NCBI GenBank assembly: GCA_940671915.1
Contig: CALNVZ010003426.1
Coordinates: forward strand, 50,236,539 to 50,300,538
DNA from: Paracentrotus lividus
Taxonomy: Eukaryota; Echinodermata; Echinoidea; Camarodonta; Echinidae
Length of the DNA: 64,000 bases
Direction of reading: 5' to 3'
This document shows positions 1 to 8,780 of the stretch, in pieces (position 1 is the first letter of the stretch; every line of letters starts with the position of its first letter). The notes beneath the pieces are model-generated. The model saw only the letters and a program-made list of their open reading frames with translations. It was not told the DNA's origin and ran no database searches. Both the position numbers and the translations under genes were made by a program.

Positions 1-132
1 ATTCGGAACTTTAATTTCCATGAAAATATTTTCTATCACGTCTGACATTTGATTAAATTCAGCTAATACTTCATAATCCAGGTTTTTGGTTACATAAAAA
101 CCGACTCCGCCTCCCCTTCTATTTGTTGTTTC
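1..132 (-). pseudogene. LINE endonuclease fragment at the left edge
   Basis: Read on the minus strand, one open frame carries the glycine-rich run RRGGGVGFYVTKNLDYEVL and then ENIFMEIKVPN up to the window edge. This is the conserved RGGGVGFYV block of the endonuclease/exonuclease/phosphatase (EEP) domain of L2/CR1-type LINEs, which nicks target DNA to prime reverse transcription. Only about 43 codons are present. On the upstream side of the frame the match ends at base 132, where a piece related to the inner arm of the neighbouring inverted-repeat element begins (CACATATTGACTACATTT). It is a truncated relic; the rest may lie left of the window. Confidence 0.7.
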
Positions 133-158
133 ACATATTGACTACATTTATTCGAGTG

Positions 159-249
159 GTCAGAAGCTATTGAAACCTGGCATAAACCCGAAGGATAGAA
201 ATCAACTTGGAGTAAATGCGAGTGATCACGGTGAAGTGATGCAGCTTTA
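159..249 (-). repeat. Solo tail of a tRNA-Thr-headed SINE
   Basis: This stretch (GGTCAGAAGCTAT, then GAAACCTGGCATAAACCCG, ending TGATGCAGC) is nearly identical to the reverse complement of 26725-26816, the 3' part of the SINE copy centred at 26.6 kb. It has the same orientation as the minus-strand copy at 26382-26600. No tRNA-like head is present, so it is a 5'-truncated copy. Seeing the same ~90-base tail 26 kb away defines the family's 3' end independently of the inverted pair. Confidence 0.75.
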
Positions 250-267
250 AATATATATATATATATA

Positions 268-1111
268 CCGAGAGAGTAAAAAAAAACTTTACACCTAGAA
301 AAATGTCAATAAAAAGAAAACCAATTTATAAACCCCAAATTATTTTACATATTCTGAAAGAGTAACTCCTCCCGCATCTTCTGGTACCATTTTTGTGTGG
401 TATGTCTTTACGCTTGGATGAACATGACGCATTGTTTGCCAACATGTCAATTTCGAATTGTGCCAGAATGGGAGAGAAATCAGAACAACAAAAAAGCTAG
501 AAAAAAGCAACTTCAACCTTTTTAACATAGCATAACTTTTTAACGAAAATGTCTTCCACTTAATAACTTGGCAGGGGGTTGTTACACATATTGACTACAT
601 TTTGCATGAAAATTAGATTGACTCGTCAAGTAATGCATGAATGAGTACACATCAAAGATTAAATTGCCACTGACAGACCTAAAAAGGCCTCCTAATACTT
701 TTGAAAAGGGAATATTTTGAGTTTGACGGTGTGCTCACGCATGCCTGACTCTACAGATCTATCTCATTTCAAACAAAATGTAGTCAATATGTGAAACAAC
801 ACCCCTACCAAGTTATTAAGCGGAATACATTTTCGTTAAAAAGTCATGCTATTTTAATCAGGATGAAGTAAATTTTTTCTAGCTTTTTGTTGTTTTGATT
901 TTTACTCCCATTCTGGCACAATTCGAAATTGACATGGTCGCAAACAATGCGTCGTGTTCATCCAAGCCTAAAGACATACCACACATGGTATCAGACGATG
1001 CGGGAGGAGTTTAATACTCTTTTAGAACATGTAAAATAATTTGGGGTTTATAAATTGGTTTTCATTTTATTTACATTTTTCTAGGTGTAAAGTTTTTTTT
1101 TACTCACTCGG
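268..1111. mobile_element. Long-arm inverted-repeat element with TA flanks (mariner-type MITE)
   Basis: The two ends are inverted copies: the left begins CCGAGAGAGTAAAAAAAAAC and the right end complements to CCGAGTGAGTAAAAAAAAAC. Both are flanked by TA. Homology continues inward for about 335 bases on each side (268-604 against 776-1111), leaving a spacer of about 170 bases. Both arms contain the landmark ACATATTGACTACATTTT. No transposase frame is visible. TA duplication fits the Tc1/mariner superfamily, but the ends alone do not fix the family. A short reading frame at 340-528 is an arm artefact. Confidence 0.7.
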
Positions 1112-1223
1112 TATATCAATTGAAAGAAATGGGGGAAGAGAATTGTAGTAGACGTAGCTCAAATCATGGTTCCCCAGAGTTATCCTCCCTTTTTAGATAA
1201 TTTTTTGGTGAGATTGAAAAAAA

Positions 1224-1300
1224 AATGTCTCCGCCGGGAATCGAACCCGTGCCTTCAGCTTAGAACGCCGGTGCCTTAACCACTAGACCACATAAATGGG
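1224..1300 (-). repeat. tRNA-derived sequence (pseudo-tRNA or SINE head)
   Basis: The minus strand reads TGGTCTAGTGGTTAAGG (A-box-like), then GTTCTAAGC in the anticodon position, then GGGTTCGATTCCCG (B box and T arm), then a T run like a pol III terminator. The B box is perfect. The 3' acceptor strand (GCGGAGA) does not pair with the bases upstream of the D arm (ATTTATG), so it is not a working tRNA as it stands. It could be a degenerate tRNA or the head of a SINE whose body I do not recognise. Confidence 0.6.
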
Positions 1301-1676
1301 TTAGTGGCTAGGGCTTCGATCAAGCTGAGGCATAAATAAAATGGTGTTTTCAAATTTTAACTTTGTTCACATGATACTCTGAATTTAAAAAGCAGATCTA
1401 AACTTACAAAGTCACATCCTCTTTAACATGTAATAAACATTGTAAGTACACGTTTCAACGTCAATACAACTTCAAGTTTTCTGGCAAGATCAAGTTCTAA
1501 TCAGTATGTCAGGTAAGACACGGGACAATAATTCCCTGAAATATGTTTCATTAAACATTAGGTGTAGCCAAGACGTAGCAATATATTATGTAAAAAATAA
1601 AAACCCGCTAATAAATCAAAAGAAACACGATTACACACCATTGTAAAAGATATTTCATTCATTTTGTTTGATTACT
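1301..1676. other. AT-rich stretch without recognised features
   Basis: No reading frame, inverted repeat or known motif could be recognised between the tRNA-like sequence and the LINE tail. Confidence 0.5.
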
Positions 1677-1906
1677 TGATGATGATGATGATCCACAGCA
1701 TTTATATTGCGCCATATTTCTGTTGAAAACATTCAAAGGCGCAGGCTCATCCAAATAAGTTAATTACTACACATCTGCCGAAATAAGTGAGTTTTGAGGC
1801 ATGATTTGAAGTGTTCGATGCTGTCAAATTCACGAAGTGAAGAAGGGAGGGAGTTCCAAAGGCGTGGAGCAATGGACGAAAAAGGCGCGGTCTCCATATC
1901 CCCTTA
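1677..1906 (-). pseudogene. LINE relic A, segment 4: RT C-terminus and 3' tail
   Basis: The minus strand contains YGDRAF and, after a one-base frameshift in a T run, APRLWNSLPSSLREFDSIEH and then LKTHLFRQMC. This is the characteristic end of L2-type LINE ORF2 proteins. It is followed by a 3' untranslated part ending in a (GAT)n tail at 1677-1692, typical of the clade. The reading frame continues into 2755-2827 once the Harbinger-type insert at 1907-2754 is disregarded. The target TTA is present on both sides of that insert. Confidence 0.85.
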
Positions 1907-2754
1907 AGGGCCTGTCCCACAGAAGGCGATCGTTGTGGCGACAACCTACGAACTACCTTTTAGTACCCATCACCATCATGCGCAGGTCCAATCGCCTATA
2001 AAATCGTGAATTATCGCGTCTGTCGCCAACAAATACGTAGTAAAATTTTGTTCGCCACTGGTTTCTCGACAAGTTAAACAATAGCTAGCGTCAGTTTGGT
2101 TGACGTCAGTGACCGTAGCTTGTCTTCTCTTGTCGCGACAAGGTGCTATCGTAGATTGTCGCCAGATAGAACTTGTTTATCACAGCGGAACGGCGGCCAG
2201 TTGTAGGTTGTCGCGCTCCATGCGTACGTTGCACGCATCACTGAACCTAACAGCCAGTGAAATTTAAGCCGCTACGGCCTTTGTCGCCACCAACTTTCAC
2301 CAAAATCAGGATCGGCCTCCCATTCAGATACTGTACAGTCGCCGCTGATTTTTGAAATTTTCAAAATTCATTCACGACCCAAATTATGATGCGCGACTGA
2401 GAGGACTAGCACGAACCTAAAGGCGACAGGCCGCCATCAGGTAGAAAACACTCGATCGCCTGTGTCAGTCGCAAGGATCGCCACAGTGCGCAAGTTCATA
2501 TTTTGGCTGATTTTAAGCTGCGACAAGAGAAGTCGAGCCGCGAGATGCGCGGAAGTCGAGACTATTGTATTATCGGATACCACCTATTGTTAGCCTATTG
2601 TTTGCGTGGAAGCAAGTCGTTGTCGTCGCCTATCGTAGACGGAGTCGTAGATACGCATGTGATCTTCGGTCACCTACGATTCTGACACGATTCTGGCAGG
2701 TTTTAACATGCATAGGTTGTCGCCACAACGATCGCCTTCTGTGGGACAGGCCCT
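1907..2754. mobile_element. PIF/Harbinger-type MITE inserted in LINE A
   Basis: The terminal inverted repeats begin AGGGCCTGTCCCACAGAAGG and continue through a long imperfect match (GCGATCGTTGTGGCGACAACCTA-type sequence) on both ends. The element is flanked by TTA at 1904-1906 and 2755-2757. A three-base TTA duplication is the signature of PIF/Harbinger transposition. At 848 bases with no transposase frame, it is non-autonomous. It interrupts the LINE A coding region, so it is younger than that LINE. Confidence 0.88.
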
Positions 2755-2827
2755 TTAGGGTGTGTGATAGGAACTTGAAGGTTGATGCCAGAACCAGACG
2801 AGCGTAGGCCAGGACGCAGGCGGCGTT
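2755..2827 (-). pseudogene. LINE relic A, segment 3
   Basis: A 73-base island lies between two transposon insertions. On the minus strand it reads LRPGLRSSGSGINLQVPITH in the same frame as segment 2 (ending SLIEQRR), when the duplicated nine bases at the right-hand junction are counted once. It bridges the LIE and YGDRAF motifs that neighbour each other in L2-type LINE proteins. Confidence 0.8.
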
Positions 2828-3929
2828 TAGCCTTTTGTCGAGGCCTTGTTGGCTTTATCGTCGTTTGCCGAATGATGCCGAGCGAAGCGAGGCGAAAACC
2901 CGAACTCGCGAAGCGAGTCGGGCTTGTTGAGCGCAGCGAAACAAGGCCTTTTGACACCTAACCTGAATTTCACCGACATTCTTTTGTCTTTTATTGTTTT
3001 GACGAATATTCCGACCCAAAATTGGTCGGTGAAAATCATCCAATGAGCGCGGGCTATAATGACGTAATGTTGGATATTCATGAGGCCGGGCGGGCGGGCG
3101 AGACTGATGTCTCAATGGCGGCCCATGGATTCTCCGCGATGAGAGACGACAAAAGTGTTAAGAACATTAAAAATGCTTCATGAATCTTGAATATTGACCA
3201 ATTCAGTTATTTGTAGGTTAATGCAATAAAATTTGCAATGAAATGATACGTTTTGTTTGCAAATCTATCAACAGGTTATGGTCAATTGTAATCTTTTATT
3301 CGCTTCCAGTGAGCAAGGATTTTAGAAGTTGCTGTTTCGACGGGCGTGCGAACCTATTCTACCAGGCTGACAAGGCCTTTCTCCCACTGAGTCTCCGGGC
3401 GGGCAGTGACGATGGGTTCGGTCGTACAGGTTGCATTTAGCTGCATGCTGTACACTGAAGTGTCTGTGGCAGGCGGTTGCGTCTATTCATGATCAGGGGG
3501 TGTTAATACCCGGTGGTTGAGCGTTGAAACTTATTTTGCACACCTTTTATTCGTTAGATTATCAAGACTCAATTTTTTGGGGAAATTGTACAGATATCAC
3601 ATACGTATCTGTTGTGGAGTTAACACCAGCTATGTCAAAAAGTGAATTATGAATGCATTTTAATCGAGCTTATTTCTGCAATGTTGATAGAATCCCCTCC
3701 ACATAGCTGACTATTCTAAAATCCTGGGCGAATTACTAATACATTCGTGAACGAGGTCAGACATGCATACATATTCATTAGGAAGTCGTATCTTATGAAT
3801 ATATAATTAAACACAGAAGTCAAGAGGCCTTGTTTCACTGCTCGTTTCGCGAGTTCGGGTTTTCTCCTCGCTTCCCGCGACATCATTCGGCAAACGACGA
3901 CCAGCCAACAGGGCCTCGACAAGAGGCTA
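2828..3929. mobile_element. Long-TIR element with 9-base TSD (Mutator-like, non-autonomous)
   Basis: The ends are inverted repeats starting TAGCCTTTTGTCGAGGCC (right end TAGCCTCTTGTCGAGGCC). The match continues inward for over 100 bases, including CGTCGTTTGCCGAATGATG and a GCGAAGCGAG-rich patch. The flanks are the identical nine bases GGCGGCGTT at 2819-2827 and 3930-3938. A 9-base duplication with long TIRs is typical of Mutator-like elements; that family call is inference, since no transposase is present. Joining the flanks keeps the host LINE reading frame open, which confirms the boundaries. Confidence 0.8.
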
Positions 3930-4091
3930 GGCGGCGTTGTTCTATTAGGGAGGTCACATATCTTGGAGTTAGGTCATGGACAGCCTTGAAAGTCAGGAGA
4001 AGGATTTTGAATTCGATCCTGTACCTGACTGGCAACCAGTGCAACTCCAGAAGAATGGGGGTGATGTGATCATATTTCTTTGTACCAGTAA
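3930..4091 (-). pseudogene. LINE relic A, segment 2
   Basis: The minus strand encodes TGTKKYDHITPILLELHWLP followed by VRYRIEFKILLLTFKAVHDL and TPRYVTSLIEQRR. This is the HWLPV...FK.L...KA block found near the C-terminus of L2/CR1-type reverse transcriptases. The sequence upstream of it in the LINE (QRVQNAAAHLL) is found 2.7 kb away at 6827-7183, on the far side of a third insertion. Confidence 0.88.
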
Positions 4092-6823
4092 TGCCTTGGT
4101 CACAAGCCGCCGTACGTTTTTTTTGGCCGTACATTTTTTGGGGGAGGCTACGGTCGCTACGTTTTTCTTAAAACGTGGAGGGAAGTGGAAAGCGCACGGT
4201 GCGAGTACGTCAACGCACGGACTGCGCAAGGTGTAAGTACGTGGCCGGTACACCATGTATGGTAATGAAGATTGCCGGTTGTGTTGCATCGCACGTGAAG
4301 GTTGCGCACGTTTTGTAACTGAGTTGTACGTGCTTGTAAACGTACATATCTCTGTGCGTGTTTAATCGTTATCTGCTACGGAAGGGCCGTGCTTTACAGT
4401 GCACCTTCACGTACAGTGTGTCAGACTTCACGCGCATCTGTATTGTAAGTGCGTGGCCAAGGCGATACACGTTAAGCTTTGATGCTCGGATATTTGATGA
4501 ACGTGTGTTGAGTTGTTTGTATCCCCTTGTATGAAGATGAATCATATGATATATACTCTTTCCCTGTATCTTTATTTGTATATTATATTTTGCATATTAA
4601 TTAATTATCTATGGTGTTACGATTCCTATATTAACTTACTGATCTCTAATAATTCTCCTCTTAAACTTACCAGCTTACTCAAATCAGAGATGCTATACAT
4701 AAAGATAAAACTGATGAGAAACCTCCCATACCATCACAAGATATGGCAATCATGATAGGCCTGAATACACATGCATTTTTTCTCTTTGTATGAACAACAA
4801 CACATTTAAATCTACCAACCTCTTGTTTGGGTATCATTATGAAAAGTGAAAGTTAATTGTCTTATTAATCACGACAAATGGGCATAGTAAAGAAACGGAA
4901 CCGCCTTCTCTAGAGTAGAGAAGACCAATATTCTATTTAACTGCCCAAATCGTTGGTGATGGGTACAATAACGTGTGCGAATCACAAATGAAAATGTGTC
5001 AGACATGATATAACAAGCAAGAAAACCATAAGACTAATAGTTGCTATATTAGGATTTAAATGTACCTGTATCTATTCTCGAATGTGAAATGATCAAAAGA
5101 CTCAATTATAAGCAATGCTAGAGAAACATTTATCCTTCTTGATTGAGTGTTGTTGTTGCTTGTTGTTTTGTTTTCTATCTTATACTTTGACAGTTTCATG
5201 GTACGAATATTTTGTTGCGAAGTCTTCATTTCATGTATAACGAAACATCCAAAACAGTTTCCGAGGAGAAACTTGAAACTTGTATCATGATGTTTCTTTC
5301 ACGAAATTCTATTGCTAAGTAGGCTACCCCAAGGAAAAAAAGAAGAAAAAACAACAAGAAGAAGAACTTTTGGAGAAGGAATTTATCAGTAAAAAAGTAA
5401 TAACAATGTAGCGTAAAATGAATATTTGTTTACGTTCGTTGTATTCGAGATGCTGTTGAAATGTTTCGCTTTTTGCAAATAATATTATATTGGGAATAAG
5501 TTAACTTTGTTTTATGTATACGATGCTGTTGGATCACCGTCATTATCAAATTTAAATAAAAAGGAGGTCACCAAGGGTGGGAACATCTTTATGGGCGATG
5601 GTACTCGGACTGAAGATAACGCTGCCACAGCAGTATTAGTCATTTATGCAGGCAAAATATAGATTAGAAAATTTTACCCACTCCAAAAAAATAGATGTTG
5701 TTGCGTAAACTACAATCATATGTATGTTAATAAATGCTATGATTTGTGATATGGAATAAAAGTTTTATACAAGAGTATTTGCAAATACAGAGTTTAATAT
5801 CTTGTTGTCAACGTTACAACAATAAATTTCATCTGTATGGTGGTGCTGGTCTCTAGCAATGCATGCTTATCTTTTGTAAAACATTTTTGCTGAGAAGTAT
5901 GAAACATGTTTTAAGTTTTCATTTATTGATAATGCCCAGCTCCCATAATTTTATTTGGGGGGCATTTGGTCTTTTAAAGAAATGACTTGTTCAAGTTCAT
6001 CTATTGTTCTCATGTGTTGAAATTTTCTTATTTCAAGGGCTATACAAAATAGTCGACAATATTTCAGGCCATCATATGACATGTAATATCATAAAGGACT
6101 CATAAAAAAAAAAAATAAATAAAAATTAAAAAAATGCAATGCTGCAATACTTTTTTGACAGGTGAGGGGATTCTGACAAATTGCAACTATGAGGCAAAAC
6201 TACAGTAGAACTACAAGACACCTGTATCAGTACAGTACACTACAATGATTATCATAATTATATCTTATAGATAATACAATTACATGAAAGTAAGTAATAT
6301 CTAAGATCATACACGTATACGATAATATTGAATACGAAACGTACGTCGGCTCAGTAGAAATCAGTGAGCACAACGCACGTTGTAAGTGCGGAGCACTTGC
6401 TTAGTCCGTACGATCCACGCGAGTTCTGCGTGCTCAATCAACAGTTGAAATGAGCAAGAGCAAAGTAACCGTAGGCAACGCACTTATCCCGTGCGCAGCA
6501 CGCACGTGCCAAGTAAGCCGTCGGTACAGTAAGTGACTGCCGCAAATATCTAAAAAAGACTTACGGAGTCGGCGCGTTGTGCGTGCTTGGCAGTGCCGAG
6601 GGCGTGCGTGCGCGCACGTGCGGCAAATCCGTAGCTCGAACGTAGCCCGCACGCAGCGAAAGTTCCTCCTGCACTAAAAGTTCTGCGTCGTGTCTGCGCA
6701 CACCAAATTCCGTACCGAGTCGGTACTCACCACGTACGTGACGTACGATTTTTCCAAATTTTGCCCACGTTTTTGCACGTAGACAGCACGCACGTGCAAG
6801 TACGACGATATGTGACCAAGGCA
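4092..6823. mobile_element. 2.7 kb TIR element with TAA target duplication (Harbinger-type)
   Basis: The ends are inverted: TGCCTTGGTCACA on the left and TGTGACCAAGGCA on the right, continuing as an imperfect match into CGTACG- and GCACG-rich subterminal zones (about 4100-4480 and 6320-6800). TAA lies immediately outside both ends (4089-4091 and 6824-6826). Counting the TAA once, the minus-strand LINE reads HLLTGTKK without interruption. The AT-rich interior shows no transposase, and the frame at 4513-4755 has no recognisable content. The element is non-autonomous or gutted. Confidence 0.8.
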
Positions 6824-6826
6824 TAA

Positions 6827-7183
6827 GTAGGTGAGCAGCAGCATTCTGTACCCTCTGGAGTCTGTTGAGCATAGTAGAAAGTAGACCAGCGAGCAGACTG
6901 TTGCAAAAGTCAATCCTAGACGTAATTAAGGAATGAATTAGGCTTTCTGCTGCAGACCGAGTGAGTAGCGATCTTATTGGTGATACATTTCGTAGCTGGT
7001 AGTAAGTCGCTTGGCATACCTTGGACATATGCTTGTCCATCTTCATACACTGGTCGAAGAAAACACCCAGATTACGTGCATTCTCTGAAGGAGTGACGGA
7101 CACAGAGCCAACGTGAACATTCCATGGGGCAATCTTGTTTCGCATATGTGGTGAAGAAATTACTAGATATTCAGAAATACTTA
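6827..7183 (-). pseudogene. LINE relic A, segment 1: RT thumb region
   Basis: The minus strand reads EYLVISSPHMRNKIAPWNVH, ARNLGVFFDQCMKMDKHMSK, SRIDFCNSLLAGL and LQRVQNAAAHLL. These are the post-catalytic blocks of L2-type LINE reverse transcriptases; the catalytic YADD part is missing. Homology begins abruptly near 7183 at AAGGTGG. The reading frame past 6823 runs into the inserted element and is not LINE sequence. Segments 1 to 4 together cover roughly 0.8 kb of LINE spread over 5.5 kb. Confidence 0.88.
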
Positions 7184-8780
7184 AGGTGGGAGGGCGAGTA
7201 ATAAAACTGCATGATTTTACATGAGCTCAGTAACTTTTGTTAGACTATTACTGATACATGAATATTTTAAGACTAAAAAATGGAAAGCTACTTGCTACGT
7301 TTTTGACATTTTCACCACAGGTAGCCAAGATCATATTGAAACAGAAAATACATATTTTTTGGTTGTACTCCTTTGACAAACCTTATTAACAAACAGTTGA
7401 AAATAGTATTTTTAATAGTTTTTCATGAATATTAATGAGCCTTGTGATGTCATATGACCTTAAAATGATTTCTTTGACCTCATTTTCATTAAGTTTATTT
7501 CATACATTCTATCTACCTTTACAAACTTACGGATACACTTGACACAAAAATGGTCGAAAAGTTGAAAAATCACCACCTTGGGAACAAATACCTTGGACTT
7601 GCCCATGTATTCATCTGCCGAGAGATATTGGTCGAATGTTTCATAGCTTATTCTTATCCTGGAGGAAAAAATATCCTAAGCTGTTTTCTGTAAACAACCT
7701 TATGAGTTCGCGCCCAATAATAATTTCAATAGTCTGAAAGCACTTTGCAAGCTCCTGTTGCGCGATATCAGGCAATTCAAAACAAAATATCGATTCCGCG
7801 TAAAATAGTATTTTCTGGAATCATTTACAGTTATTAATTTAGATTTTTTAATTTGGTTGATCATGAGAAATTTGCGTGTTCATAGATTTTACTCTAAAAA
7901 GGTTAGGGTTGAGCGTGGCAAGGACATTTTACAAATGCGCGTACGTAAATTTTCCTTCGTCCCTTTCTCCCAGTCTCTCCATTGCTCTCCTACATTCGCC
8001 CTTTCATCATCTCTGCATCCCCCACCCCCTCTCTCCCCCTCCCACTCCCTTTCTTTCTCTCTATATCATCTTTCCATCCATTGGACGCATATAATCATCT
8101 CTCTCTCCCTGTCCCTTTAACAGTTTTTCGTCCACTCCCTCCATTTGGAATCTCTGCATTGTAAAGTTGCACATTGTCATGTTAAATACAAAATATTCCA
8201 TACTTATCAATTCATCATTCATTCCACGATTATTACTTTGATTCCACGATTAGTACTTTAATATTGATTGATCTGTTTTTCATTCTTTACATTGCAAATT
8301 CCAGTTTGAAAAAAACCTAATATTATAGCACTATACTCAAATTGAGCAGAAAATACATTTAACGGCAACCTCTACATTTCAGTTTAAGTAATGTTGAACA
8401 TATCCAATATAGATTAGCATGAAATTTACATATCGTTATGTTTATATATATTATCAAAGATAGATTATAGATTTTGTATAAGCTGTAAAATGTGTATTTT
8501 GAGTACACCATGAAGCCATTTTCGAATACTGGTTATTTCAGGTAAAATGTGTATACATATCGACTAGAAAATGCATACGTTATTTATTTTACAAATATTA
8601 ATATTCATTATATCAGGCTTTATGTATTGTGTTTTATTTGTTAATGAAGTTAGAATGTATAGATCCCGAGAGTGAAGAATGTAAATAATCGAAACGTGAA
8701 AATATTCACGGAAGACCAGCATGACTGAGCAATTGCATGATTATCAAGATTATATTTGTCACATATCGATGTTTGCACAT
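7184..8780. other. Intergenic AT-rich DNA with a C/T-rich low-complexity patch
   Basis: Nothing coding is recognised. Bases 7960-8130 are C/T-rich low-complexity sequence that yields three overlapping spurious frames. A 7-base inverted match (AAGGTGG at about 7184, CCACCTT at about 7575) may mark a 0.4 kb insert abutting LINE A, but this is weak. The rest is unremarkable AT-rich sequence. Confidence 0.5.

Noticed and set aside
1224..1300. Functional tRNA gene
   Set aside because: A good B box, but the acceptor strands do not pair and the anticodon stem is poor.
6434..6913. Extended protein frames downstream of LINE A segment 1
   Set aside because: Past 6823 these frames run into the inserted 2.7 kb TIR element and are not LINE or host coding sequence.
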